DNA from: Paragonimus westermani
Lineage: Eukaryota; Platyhelminthes; Trematoda; Plagiorchiida; Troglotrematidae
Length of the DNA: 64,000 nucleotides
Reading direction: 5' to 3'
Assembly (NCBI GenBank): GCA_008508345.1
Contig: QNGE01000147.1
Span: 339,590 to 403,589, forward strand
Part shown: in pieces, positions 53,727 to 64,000 of the stretch
Numbering within the stretch: the first letter of the stretch is position 1
How the letters are laid out: the number at the start of each line of letters is the position of its first letter
Notes under the pieces: model-generated
Database searches by the model: none
The model's input: only the letters and a program-made list of their open reading frames with translations
What the model was told of the DNA's origin: nothing
Position numbers and translations under genes: made by a program

Positions 53727-54536
53727 CAGCATGTAAATGAGTGTGCCTATGTCGCACCAAATGGGACGTCTAAATTTCAACCTGTCAACGCGGTAGCTAG
53801 ATCAGACAAAGTAGGGCTCAGACCATCTACCAGTCTGACACACGCCGGCACCCCAACTTCAAATTCATCCAAAATACTCAGCAACCGGCCGTCAGAGGAG
53901 CACTGGCTCCAATAAACCCTCCTCAAGTCACTATCCAACGAGTCGTTCGGGCTTAGCTCCTCCGCAATACAAGGGAAAAAATAAGCAGGTGAACCCATAC
54001 CCACACCCAGAGAGAAAAAGGATGTATTTATTACCAACCCCTAATCTTCGACCTCTTCTCAACAATAGCAATATCTCACGTGACACATCTTTTAAAGCAA
54101 GACTTAACAAGAACCCCACTATTCCCACCAGAGTTGCCTATCCCATGCTTAACGCCCCTTTTAATACAAACAGCCCCCACAGTATTATTGCTCACCTAAC
54201 TTCTTCCCGTGATCCCTTTGCGGACAACGTGCAGGTAGATATGACCAATCCATCTCAATCTTACTCTTTTTCATTGCGTCACATCCCGTTCAAACCTCCC
54301 CTGCCCAGTACACCTCCCATACCCCCATTGCCCCAATTCACCTTACCGACACTTTTCCAAAATTTTCTGTCATGGACTCAGACGCATGGAACATTCCATT
54401 AGTTATCGATGCGCTTTCCATAACCGCATCAGATCAAAGGACGTTACCAAAGTCTCGAAATCACAAAGACCCTTCTGCTTCGGACATTTTCAAAGGTTTA
54501 AAAATGACGTCGAACTAGAAAAATGCAATAAGTTTA
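53727..54536 (+). other. Inter-ORF region of the LINE
   Basis: A Pro-rich frame (53,989-54,402, PPLPSTPPIPPLPQFTLP) lies in the same frame as the endonuclease piece that follows and may be the former N-terminal extension of ORF2. No ATG-led domain is evident. Confidence 0.5.
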
Positions 54537-55659
54537 TTGCTTTTGAATGCACGCTCACTGGCCAATAAGATGGAGAATTTTAGATCCTTCGTCTTCTTAT
54601 ATAATCCTTGCATTATTCTGGTCACTGAAGTTTGGTGTACCCTTGAGACTTCAAACACAACTAAACGTTATGGGTTATCATGTGTTCCGAAAAATTCGGG
54701 ATGCAGGACGTGGCGGTGGATGTTTAATTTACTTAATGAAGCAGTATTCTGCAACTATACTCGATGAGCCGTGTCTTGATAGAATTGATGACTCATTGTG
54801 CCTATTAGCGTCAACTGAATCCCGTGAACTACTCTCAGGATGCGTCTACAGGCCACCTAATGCCTCTCATGACGACATGACTAATCTTATCAATGGACCG
54901 AATTATGTACCAAACCTGCTCACACAGTACAAAATAATTGGTGGAGATTTCAATATGCCCAATATTTCTTGGACCTGCTTCACAGCCCCTGCAAATCAAG
55001 CAGAGTTTCTTGCATGTATCCAAGTAAATGGTTGGCGCCAACACGTCTTAGCACCTACCGGACTAGACCACACTTTAGATCTCATTTTTACAACAGATAT
55101 CTCTTCTGCTGAAGTATCCGTCCTAGAACGGTTTCCAGGAGGTGATCACAGCGTGGTCAACCTCATGTTTGACCTAAAAGCCGTAAAAGCCTCGAACATA
55201 CTAAGTTACCGCCAGATGAAATTAATCAACTGGAATACGTTTGCCACTTTGTTGAGGTCATTGGTGTGGAACACATTCTTTTTGACCTCTGACGCTAGTA
55301 TAGCAACCGAAGTATTTACAGAACACTTCAGATTTTGTATGAACATTTTAGCACCGGAAGGGTCAAAACGCCGTAGTGTGTGTGGTAAAAGCTGGACCCT
55401 CACTCCAAAAGAGGAACGTAAGCTCAAAAATCTGAAATCACGATACCGAAAAACACATGATTTCTCCCTTATTATTCAAGTGCACAAAATGTTTGACACT
55501 ATAGAAACTAGAACCAAAATGCTCCACCTGAATGAAGAAAAACGTGCATTGAAGAGCAAAGAGGAGCTTCGAGTTGATGCAGTTATTCAAACGCAGAAAC
55601 TGTACAAGAGACCCTTTTATCTCAGTAGTTATATTACGGAACAAAACTACCGTAGATGA
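54537..55659 (+). pseudogene. LINE ORF2 AP-endonuclease domain, frameshifted
   Basis: The start LLNARSLANKMENFRSFVF is in one frame. After about 40 codons the reading moves to a second frame with RGGGCLIYLM, LLSGCVYRPPNA, YKIIGGDFNMPNISW and FPGGDHSVVNL, matching the endonuclease motifs around GDFN and GDH. It then runs into the linker and stops at 55,657-55,659. A single frame shift separates the two parts. Confidence 0.85.
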
Positions 55660-55744
55660 TCCAGTAACAATCTGCGAGGCCTTCAATTCGTATTTCGCTG
55701 CTTCCTTCAACATTTAAGAATATGTATTACGTCCACCTCCCTGT

Positions 55745-57357
55745 GTGAAAACAAACACGTTCGTAAGACACGTTACTGTTGATGCAGTAAAAATACGTTA
55801 TCAGTTAGCTACTATCAAGCTCTCTTACCTCCCTGGTCCACAGGATATACACCCCGTTGCTCTCAAACACGGAGGGGGTGACATCCCTCTCCTTTTGCTT
55901 AATATTTATACACTTTCTCTATCGTTAGGTTCCTACCCTCCCCAATGGAAAAGTTCTATAATTCAGCCCCTTTACAAAAGTGGTTCACGACAGAACATCA
56001 ACAATTATCGTCTCATTAACCATACTTGAATTTGTTCCAGAGTATTGGAAAGCATAATAAAACGTCGCATGGCTGAATTCTTATTATCACACAAGCCTAT
56101 AGACCTATCCCAGCATGGGTTCCTCAGCAAAAGTTCGTGTATGACGTGTCAGCTGGAATTCTTTGATCATGTTACAGTATCTACTGATTCACGAAATGCA
56201 GTTAGTATTATACTCCTGGACAAGCAAAAGGTTTTTGATCGTGTGCCTCATAAGCGCCTCCTGATCAAAATGGCATCTTTGGTATACGTGATCAATTACT
56301 AAGATTGTTTGCTTCATACCTTGTGGACCGCACACAAACAGTGAAAATAGGAGATAACAGCTCAACGCCCAGACCAGCCACCAGCGGAGTGATTCAAGGA
56401 AGCGTATTGGGACCGACACTCTTTCTCTTGTATACAGATGATACATGTAAAGTTATCAAACATGGCAAACTATTCCTATTCGCTGAAGACATCAAACTTG
56501 TCTATACTTTTCCTACTGGCGATCTCAATTCTTCTCTAAGAAATATACGGCAGGACATTATGTCCTTAGAGTCTTGGTGTCAAAATTGGCTGATGAAATT
56601 CTCAGCCAAAAAATCCACCATTGTCGCACACGGTCGTAATATACCGGAGGACTTTATAAAGCTGGATGGTCATGCTATTTCAACTGCCAACTCAGTCCGC
56701 GACCTAGGTATACGTTACTCAAACTCATTCAATTTTGCTGAACATACGTCTTTCCTAGTAGCTAAAACTAGACGAACGATCGGATATATTAGGCACTCAT
56801 TCTTCCCTCCTGCAGCTCGACTGCACCTTCATAAGCTGTGCGTACGACCCCAACTTGAGTACTGCACGTTCATATATAGTCACTTGCGCAAGTCTGATAG
56901 GCTAGCTCTGGAAAGTCTCCAACGTGCATTTGCGAAAGGTTTAGTGGGTTATCCGTCTTCTTTGAACTACAGAGAACGCTGCCAGGCGCTTGAACTGGAT
57001 CCTCTTTGGCTACGGCGTCTCAATATGAACCTTGCGCTCATGTATAATCTAGTTTAAAGCAATAAATTTACTGTCAAACTCGCGATTCGCCTTCAACATA
57101 GCTCAAAATACAACACCAAGAACAAAGAGTTCACTTTGGCAACTCTTAAATCCCGTAGAAAACTCCGTTCAAATTTTTTCCTAGTGAAATATACATACAT
57201 TTGGAACAAACTTCTACACGCAATTAGAACCAGTGAGAATATACATCAATTCAAACAAAACTCAGAAACGTCCATGACATCAAAAACTGTCATGTTAATT
57301 CTCAAACTCTGCTTGCCTGAAGACGATATCTTTGAAAACGGACCTGATAACATGTAA
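55745..57357 (+). pseudogene. LINE ORF2 reverse transcriptase, broken
   Basis: Piece 1 (55,745-56,029) has WKSSIIQPLYKSGSRQNINN, piece 2 (56,045-56,302) has DLSQHGFLSKSSCMTCQLEF and ILLDKQKVFDRVPHKRLL, and piece 3 (56,305-57,057) has GVIQGSVLGPTLFLLYTDDT, FLFAEDIKLV and CVRPQLEYCTFIYS. The usual YADD is FAED, so the first of the paired Asp residues is Glu. Stops at 56,027 and 56,300 and one after 57,057 separate the pieces. Confidence 0.85.
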
Positions 57358-57360
57358 CCA

Positions 57361-58493
57361 TCTGATCTAATTTGATAATAACAGACGGTGAATCTATTCC
57401 ACATGATGTAAGGCCCCACACACTCCGAACTGATCAAAGCTATCAATTTAGCCATTTGAGAAATTCCTCATTTCGAAACTTATCATTTCTCCAGCAGGAT
57501 GAATCTTGTGCACAGCTCTGTCGAAAAATTGCGACTGCATAACAAAACGACAGTCAACATGGGCAACATCTTAAACACCCCCGTTAGTAGTAACCAAACC
57601 ATTCTGGTACACTTACTCCATACTTAACGATCATCAGCTGTGTATAGCTATCAACCACTACGCAATAGCTGTGCAAGTTAGAACAGTTTAGAGAATATAT
57701 GTAGCTTAACCTGTTCACCTTATAAGATTACACATAAATACGTGCCTCTTCCTATCCTAACAGACCACTCGATAATCTTCCCGTGTTGCTAAACATCCTT
57801 CCCATCCCACATAACGGCCGTACATACTAAATCGACATCGGAAATCGGCTGTATTCATATACTAGGAAAATATGTGAATCGATCACTTTTCGCGTTATAC
57901 GACAACAATCATTTGTTAGAGATATATATTTTATTAACTAGCACAAAATTATAAATTCTATATGAAAGAATTAGTCAGGAAATATCAGATTACATTATTC
58001 GTCATACTTCCTATGACCATTTTACTTTCTTCTGCTTATCACGTAATTTTGCCTTCCATTCTTGATTCTACGATAAATTCTAACGCGAGACAACATTCCA
58101 CAACGTCCGCAAAATCGAAATCCCGTACTGGTCGGTCAGTTCGTGGAATTCCGTTGATTTGAGCAAATATCGGAATCCAGTCTATTCCTCAGGAGAAATT
58201 AGGACCACTTATCGTCCTTCATCTTCCCAATTGTTTTCACATTTTTTTCCGAGGCGGTCTACATTAACCAATTGCGAACTTCTTGGAGTGTTTATTTTCT
58301 GCATCCTGGAAATCTTCTTTCCCGCCTGATCTATGGAGCGTGTTGTACACTATTTTCTACTTCATGTATTTCATTTTTATTCATGCCTTTCCAACTTCCT
58401 CAATCTCGCATGTACACATGCTGTTTGAACGAGGTCAATCGATACACAGAGTAATCAATAATTTAAATATTGCACTTCCGAGTCCGCGAGTTC
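57361..58493 (+). mobile_element. Probable BEL/Pao 5' region (LTR and leader)
   Basis: In the second copy the same sequence (61,438-62,571) runs without a break in frame into a BEL/Pao gag. This stretch is therefore likely the 5' LTR, leader and gag start of that element, cut here by the Gypsy insertion. No LTR ends were identified, so the junction with the preceding LINE is unclear. Confidence 0.45.
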
Positions 58494-58795
58494 TGCTTAC
58501 TGTTCGCGTTCCGGGACTGTGGCGTACAAATCTTCGGGAGAGTTGGACTTCAGCGGAATCAACCGTTTAGTTCAACAAATTTGTTTATTTATCTGTCGTT
58601 GGAGTTATCTCGGTCGTGACATCGAGACTATCTGGGGGACCCGCGACAATTATCAGTGAGAATCCTCATTCGGTTTAGTGGAACACTAAACCAACTTGAC
58701 TCCACGAACTATTGGGAGTTATTTGTTTTCCTTTCCATCAGATTTCGGCTTTCTATTCACACCTGAGTTTCCATGTACCGTCTGGATCCACTACA
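58494..58795 (+). mobile_element. Gypsy 5' LTR
   Basis: It begins with TG exactly where the two duplicate copies diverge and ends CCACTACA. It is followed two bases later by TATTGGTGAGCCCG, very like the TTGGTGACCCCG primer-binding site of many Gypsy elements. The length is 302 bp. The 3' LTR is not in the window because the contig ends inside the protease. Confidence 0.6.
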
Positions 58796-58815
58796 TTTAT
58801 TGGTGAGCCCGCCTA
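58796..58815 (+). other. Gypsy primer-binding site
   Basis: TTGGTGAGCCCG next to the LTR end resembles the tRNA primer-binding site of Gypsy elements (usual TTGGTGACCCCG). The exact tRNA was not determined. Confidence 0.5.
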
Positions 58816-58861
58816 TTTTTTCCCGAGCTGCGTCTCTATCCACTTTTTGTTACCATTAGCA

Positions 58862-59539
58862 ATGCTCGACGATACTGCAGACATTGACATTAAAACGGAG
58901 CACAGCATTGCTTTAAAACTGCCTGGGTACAGCGCCCGAAACCCTCGATTGTGGTTCCATCAGCTTGCGGCCGTTTTTACCACCAGGCGGATAACGTCAG
59001 AGAAAATAAGATTTCCATACGTGGTACAATCACTTCCTTTTGATGTCGCAGCTGAAGTGTTGGAATCAATCCCAGCTGATTTCTCTTATACTATTTTAAA
59101 GGACGCCACCATAAAACGCACTGGGAAGTCAGAAGTGAAACTCCTACATGAGTTGTTCAATTCGGTCTAGTTGAATGATCGGTCCCCATCTCAACTGTTG
59201 CGTTATATGAGAGGCCGTTTGGGCTCGCGAGATCTTGACGATGCCATTTTAAAACAGTTATGAGCCGAAAGACTGCCATCCGCGGTACAACAAATTTTGG
59301 CTGCCATGGATGAAGAGAACTCACTTGACAAATTAGCAACCCTTGCTGACAAAGTAGCAGAGACTTGCCCTTCACAGCCAATGTGCACCACGACCAAAAC
59401 AGTTCCTAAGTCACCCCCTTCAGTCCCGACCACTGATGATAGCCTGAAACTTTTGATAGAGAAAATGTGCCAGCGTATGGACAATATGGCTATGCAGATT
59501 TCCGAACTGAAGAAGCAACCACCCAGAGGCCGTACATGA
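58862..59539 (+). pseudogene. Gypsy gag (two in-frame stops)
   Basis: ATG at 58,862. It shows KLPGYSARNPRLWFHQLAAV, FPYVVQSLPFDVAAEVLE, then, after a TAG at 59,168-59,170, DRSPSQLLRYMRGRLG. After a second stop (TGA near 59,261) it continues LPSAVQQILAAMDE and LDKLATLADKVAE. This is the classic Gypsy gag order (LPPFW..P..WF.Q...F, RTPSQ.LR.M, LP..V..IL). The capsid-like protein would package element RNA; this copy cannot make it whole. Confidence 0.85.
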
Positions 59540-59755
59540 TCTGACACTCGAACTCGACCAAGGTGGTGCTAGAACCACCAAAACTTTCGGGACAAAGCAA
59601 AGAAGTGTACCCCGCCGTGCACATTCCGAACTTGCCACGCGTCACCGTCAAACCGGCAGGCCAGCCAGTAACTTCGACGACTGTTGCTGGCCAGGCAGGT
59701 ACTAGTCGCCTTTTTTTCATCAGGGACCGGTCGACCGGCTTGCGGTTTCTTATCG
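59540..59755 (+). pseudogene. Gypsy gag-protease junction, cut at contig end
   Basis: One frame has a Cys/His-containing stretch (NHQNFRDKAKKCTPPCTF), the usual YH..FG..A..C..PC.F at the end of Gypsy gag. Another frame has AGTSRLFFIRDRSTGLRFLI, which leads directly to the protease DTGAE. The sequence breaks at the N just before that Asp. A frame shift separates the two parts. Confidence 0.8.
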
Positions 59756-59756
59756 N
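59756..59756. other. Single N marking an apparent contig join
   Basis: Left of it is Gypsy protease sequence; right of it the 2,815-bp duplicate starts in the middle of a LINE. No biological junction of this form is expected. Confidence 0.9.
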
Positions 59757-61437
59757 CCTTCAATTCGTATTTCGCTGCTTCCTTCAACATTTAAGAATAT
59801 GTATTACGTCCACCTCCCTGTGTGAAAACAAACACGTTCGTAAGACACGTTACTGTTGATGCAGTAAAAATACGTTATCAGTTAGCTACTATCAAGCTCT
59901 CTTACCTCCCTGGTCCACAGGATATACACCCCGTTGCTCTCAAACACGGAGGGGGTGACATCCCTCTCCTTTTGCTTAATATTTATACACTTTCTCTATC
60001 GTTAGGTTCCTACCCTCCCCAATGGAAAAGTTCTATAATTCAGCCCCTTTACAAAAGTGGTTCACGACAGAACATCAACAATTATCGTCTCATTAACCAT
60101 ACTTGAATTTGTTCCAGAGTATTGGAAAGCATAATAAAACGTCGCATGGCTGAATTCTTATTATCACACAAGCCTATAGACCTATCCCAGCATGGGTTCC
60201 TCAGCAAAAGTTCGTGTATGACGTGTCAGCTGGAATTCTTTGATCATGTTACAGTATCTACTGATTCACGAAATGCAGTTAGTATTATACTCCTGGACAA
60301 GCAAAAGGTTTTTGATCGTGTGCCTCATAAGCGCCTCCTGATCAAAATGGCATCTTTGGTATACGTGATCAATTACTAAGATTGTTTGCTTCATACCTTG
60401 TGGACCGCACACAAACAGTGAAAATAGGAGATAACAGCTCAACGCCCAGACCAGCCACCAGCGGAGTGATTCAAGGAAGCGTATTGGGACCGACACTCTT
60501 TCTCTTGTATACAGATGATACATGTAAAGTTATCAAACATGGCAAACTATTCCTATTCGCTGAAGACATCAAACTTGTCTATACTTTTCCTACTGGCGAT
60601 CTCAATTCTTCTCTAAGAAATATACGGCAGGACATTATGTCCTTAGAGTCTTGGTGTCAAAATTGGCTGATGAAATTCTCAGCCAAAAAATCCACCATTG
60701 TCGCACACGGTCGTAATATACCGGAGGACTTTATAAAGCTGGATGGTCATGCTATTTCAACTGCCAACTCAGTCCGCGACCTAGGTATACGTTACTCAAA
60801 CTCATTCAATTTTGCTGAACATACGTCTTTCCTAGTAGCTAAAACTAGACGAACGATCGGATATATTAGGCACTCATTCTTCCCTCCTGCAGCTCGACTG
60901 CACCTTCATAAGCTGTGCGTACGACCCCAACTTGAGTACTGCACGTTCATATATAGTCACTTGCGCAAGTCTGATAGGCTAGCTCTGGAAAGTCTCCAAC
61001 GTGCATTTGCGAAAGGTTTAGTGGGTTATCCGTCTTCTTTGAACTACAGAGAACGCTGCCAGGCGCTTGAACTGGATCCTCTTTGGCTACGGCGTCTCAA
61101 TATGAACCTTGCGCTCATGTATAATCTAGTTTAAAGCAATAAATTTACTGTCAAACTCGCGATTCGCCTTCAACATAGCTCAAAATACAACACCAAGAAC
61201 AAAGAGTTCACTTTGGCAACTCTTAAATCCCGTAGAAAACTCCGTTCAAATTTTTTCCTAGTGAAATATACATACATTTGGAACAAACTTCTACACGCAA
61301 TTAGAACCAGTGAGAATATACATCAATTCAAACAAAACTCAGAAACGTCCATGACATCAAAAACTGTCATGTTAATTCTCAAACTCTGCTTGCCTGAAGA
61401 CGATATCTTTGAAAACGGACCTGATAACATGTAACCA
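59757..61437 (+). pseudogene. Second copy of the LINE 3' half (duplicate)
   Basis: This carries the same reverse transcriptase pieces, the same stops and the same FAED motif as 55,680-57,360. Because even the lesions are shared, it is a copy of the same locus rather than an independent insertion. Confidence 0.9.
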
Positions 61438-62571
61438 TCTGATCTAATTTGATAATAACAGACGGTGAATCTATTCCACATGATGTAAGGCCCCACACAC
61501 TCCGAACTGATCAAAGCTATCAATTTAGCCATTTGAGAAATTCCTCATTTCGAAACTTATCATTTCTCCAGCAGGATGAATCTTGTGCACAGCTCTGTCG
61601 AAAAATTGCGACTGCATAACAAAACGACAGTCAACATGGGCAACATCTTAAACACCCCCGTTAGTAGTAACCAAACCATTCTGGTACACTTACTCCATAC
61701 TTAACGATCATCAGCTGTGTATAGCTATCAACCACTACGCAATAGCTGTGCAAGTTAGAACAGTTTAGAGAATATATGTAGCTTAACCTGTTCACCTTAT
61801 AAGATTACACATAAATACGTGCCTCTTCCTATCCTAACAGACCACTCGATAATCTTCCCGTGTTGCTAAACATCCTTCCCATCCCACATAACGGCCGTAC
61901 ATACTAAATCGACATCGGAAATCGGCTGTATTCATATACTAGGAAAATATGTGAATCGATCACTTTTCGCGTTATACGACAACAATCATTTGTTAGAGAT
62001 ATATATTTTATTAACTAGCACAAAATTATAAATTCTATATGAAAGAATTAGTCAGGAAATATCAGATTACATTATTCGTCATACTTCCTATGACCATTTT
62101 ACTTTCTTCTGCTTATCACGTAATTTTGCCTTCCATTCTTGATTCTACGATAAATTCTAACGCGAGACAACATTCCACAACGTCCGCAAAATCGAAATCC
62201 CGTACTGGTCGGTCAGTTCGTGGAATTCCGTTGATTTGAGCAAATATCGGAATCCAGTCTATTCCTCAGGAGAAATTAGGACCACTTATCGTCCTTCATC
62301 TTCCCAATTGTTTTCACATTTTTTTCCGAGGCGGTCTACATTAACCAATTGCGAACTTCTTGGAGTGTTTATTTTCTGCATCCTGGAAATCTTCTTTCCC
62401 GCCTGATCTATGGAGCGTGTTGTACACTATTTTCTACTTCATGTATTTCATTTTTATTCATGCCTTTCCAACTTCCTCAATCTCGCATGTACACATGCTG
62501 TTTGAACGAGGTCAATCGATACACAGAGTAATCAATAATTTAAATATTGCACTTCCGAGTCCGCGAGTTCT
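59757..62571 (+). repeat. 2,815-bp duplication, second copy
   Basis: Same sequence as 55,680-58,494. It starts right after the single N and continues at its right end into BEL/Pao gag instead of the Gypsy LTR. Confidence 0.93.
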
Positions 62572-63442
62572 TGATGACTGTGGGGCGCGGGTGAATCCGG
62601 TGACAGTTCGCACCGCAGAACCAGTATCGACCTCGTCTTTTGCAGAAGGGGGCTCCGCACGAGGCCCAATATCTGCGATGTTGGCGCTGCCAAAGTCTGA
62701 ACTTGTTTTTTTTGATGGCAACCTGATGGCCTATTGGAAAGTTGTCCGTCAGTTCAAGAGCTATGTCGAATCTAAAGTGTCGGATGATGGCCAGATGCTC
62801 CTTTACCTTATGTATTACTACAAGGGTCAAGCTAGGGAGTCGATAGATGAGTGTGTCATGCTAGAACCCAGCGCCGGCTATCGCAGAGCGTGACAGTTGC
62901 TGAAGGTACTCCACGGACAGCCGCATTTTGTCGCTAGATCTATGATAGATGGTCTACTACCCAACGGCAGATATGTAGGCAACAGCTTCGAAGCCTTATC
63001 GCAGTTGTCCACACGAATGCAGAACTGTTCTATTGCGTTGTGTCAAATGAACTATATCGCCGACCTCAACTCGGTGACAACACTGGAGCGTATTGTAAGA
63101 GCCCTACTAGTTCACCTACAACATAAGTGGGCGGAAACTGCGGACCACATCTTTGGTATGGCACGAGAGCCGTCCTTTGATGAACTGACCGAGTTTATCT
63201 CGCGTTGTGCGAGAATTGCACGCAGCAGGTGTGGTCAGGTAGTCATTGAAAGTGAACGGAAGGAATCAAGAACAGCGCATTCGTCTGGGAGCAACCGGTA
63301 AGATACTGAAAGAGGCCCTTTTGAGTCATCTAACCTTCTCGTTAGCCGAGACCGGGCAAAGAACCCTCAAGTCGGTTGTGTGTTGTGCTTTTAGAAGCAC
63401 ACCATTGAGAAGTGTGATTCCTCCCTAGCCATGAGTGTACCC
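62495..63442 (+). pseudogene. BEL/Pao gag (DUF1759-type) with three in-frame stops
   Basis: The likely start is MLFERGQSIHR at 62,495. The match to BEL/Pao gag begins LALPKSELVFFDGNLMAYWK and continues YKGQARESIDECVMLEPSAG, LLKVLHGQPHFVARSMIDGL and SQLSTRMQNCSIALCQMNY. Stops TGA (62,891-62,893), TAA (63,299-63,301) and TAG (63,392-63,394) interrupt the same frame, which shows decay by point mutation without frame shifts. Confidence 0.88.
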
Positions 63443-64000
63443 ATGAGACTGGACAGTTTTCAACGGCTCGGATGTTGCTTTGTTTGTCTCAAATTACACC
63501 ATCGAGCCTCAGACTGCACGGTCAGGTCGCGTTGTGATACTGTCGGTTGTGGCGGGCGTCACCATAGCCTGCTGCAGCGCACGCACACAGAGCCCGTGGC
63601 CGAGACAGGTAGTGAACATCAAGTTACTTGTAATATGGCTAGCACATTCGGAAAGCATACAAGGCTCGGCATAGTGCCAGTGAAAGTCGACTCGATATAC
63701 GGTCCAATCTCAACGTATGCGTTCTTAGATCCCGGCTCCGACACCACTCTACTGAAAGAAGTTCTACTCGAGCGTATCGGTGTCGCTAGTACTCAGCCCA
63801 CCTTGTCCGTCACAACGGCGAACGGGTTAACCACCACCCGTTGCAAGAATGTCCGCCTGAGGATTGTTTCCTTAGACGGACAAGAGACAGTCGACATCAA
63901 TAATGCTTATTCAATAACCGATCTACCCCCACGACCTGTCCCGTTGATAAAGGAGGAAGCCCAAAGATGGTCACACCTGAAAAATCTTCCATTCAACGAG
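63443..64000 (+). CDS. BEL/Pao zinc knuckle and aspartic protease (partial, open to window end)
   Basis: This continues the gag frame and is open to the last base. It starts at an internal ATG (RLDSFQRLG), then shows the CX2CX4HX4C knuckle CFVCLKLHHRASDC and the DUF1758 protease with AFLDPGSDTTLLKE (63,724 onward). The Asp of LD(S/T)GS is present, but Ser/Thr is replaced by Pro. It would cleave the retroelement polyprotein. Because of the upstream stops it is unlikely to be expressed as a functional product. Confidence 0.8.
   Translation, partial: MRLDSFQRLGCCFVCLKLHHRASDCTVRSRCDTVGCGGRHHSLLQRTHTEPVAETGSEHQVTCNMASTFGKHTRLGIVPVKVDSIYGPISTYAFLDPGSDTTLLKEVLLERIGVASTQPTLSVTTANGLTTTRCKNVRLRIVSLDGQETVDINNAYSITDLPPRPVPLIKEEAQRWSHLKNLPFNE

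Larger units (their letters stand above)
52731..57360 (+). mobile_element. LINE of a second CR1/Jockey-like family, nearly full length but broken
   Basis: ORF1 (52,731-53,726) is intact. The endonuclease is in two frames (54,537-55,659) and the reverse transcriptase in three pieces (55,745-57,357), so ORF2 has at least three lesions. It differs in sequence from the 34.4-kb family: ORF1 has no PHD finger, and the RT motif is FAED where the other has YADD. Its 3' part from 55,680 is repeated from 59,757 after a single-N join. Confidence 0.85.
55680..58494 (+). repeat. 2,815-bp duplication, first copy
   Basis: Every stretch compared matches 59,757-62,571 without difference, at a constant offset of 4,077 bases. 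It spans the LINE 3' half and about 1.1 kb beyond. The copies part exactly at 58,494, where the Gypsy LTR begins in this copy. Confidence 0.93.
61438..64000 (+). mobile_element. BEL/Pao LTR retrotransposon, 5' part (runs off the window)
   Basis: The leader region shared with 57,361-58,493 is followed by a DUF1759-type gag, a zinc knuckle and an aspartic protease in a single frame with three stops. The reverse transcriptase would lie beyond the window. Left limit and LTR not determined. Confidence 0.75.

Noticed and set aside
1..64000. CRISPR arrays, operons or bacterial signals
   Set aside because: No regularly spaced repeats, no Shine-Dalgarno-led gene rows; introns and retroelements show eukaryotic nuclear DNA.

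Overview
This window looks like nuclear DNA of a parasitic flatworm, most likely a large-genome tapeworm (Diphyllobothriidea-like; organism is inference). The reasons are one intron-rich host gene with introns ranging from 33 nt to about 8 kb, and a mix of RTE and CR1-type LINEs, Gypsy and BEL/Pao LTR elements, a Penelope-like element and a MULE DNA transposon, mostly decayed and nested. I see no bacterial-style operons, rRNA genes or CRISPR arrays.

The left part (about 2.4-26.4 kb, minus strand) is one host gene: a ubiquitin-specific protease of the USP16/USP45 type. Eight exons can be placed by splice sites, phase and homology. They encode about 650 residues covering the whole catalytic core (Cys box, QQDSHE box, both zinc CxxC knuckles, basic linker, HLKRFQQ box, His box, final Asp box, stop codon). 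Two introns are only 41 and 33 nt; the others are 0.9-7.6 kb and hold decayed transposons: an RTE LINE (5.5-7.7 kb), a CR1-like LINE (8.9-10.6 kb), LTR-like fragments (15.3-15.7 and 18.8-18.9 kb), a hammerhead-like motif (21.03 kb), a LINE scrap (22.5 kb) and unexplained repeats (23.8-24.4 kb). The 5' exons, where USP16/45 proteins carry a ZnF-UBP domain, were not found.

The middle (27-39 kb) holds a Penelope-like fragment, two RTE fragments in opposite directions (the second interrupted by a 172-base assembly gap), a broken CR1 and one apparently intact CR1-type LINE (34.4-38.8 kb) with a PHD-finger ORF1 and a complete endonuclease-reverse transcriptase ORF2. ORF2 overlaps ORF1 and has no AUG before its endonuclease domain.

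The right part (39-64 kb) is a transposon graveyard. It starts with a whole MULE (39,044-41,594) with terminal inverted repeats and a perfect 9-bp target duplication, containing a nested solo LTR. A second copy of that solo LTR lies at 52.2 kb in the other orientation with its own 4-bp target duplication. Between them are an antisense CR1, a decayed Gypsy element and another antisense CR1 scrap. From 52.7 kb a second LINE family is followed by BEL/Pao-like sequence. A Gypsy element appears to interrupt this at 58,494. After a single-N join at 59,756 the preceding 2,815 bases are repeated without a visible mismatch, this time running into the uninterrupted BEL/Pao gag-protease. This is best explained as two haplotypes, or redundant contigs, scaffolded in tandem.
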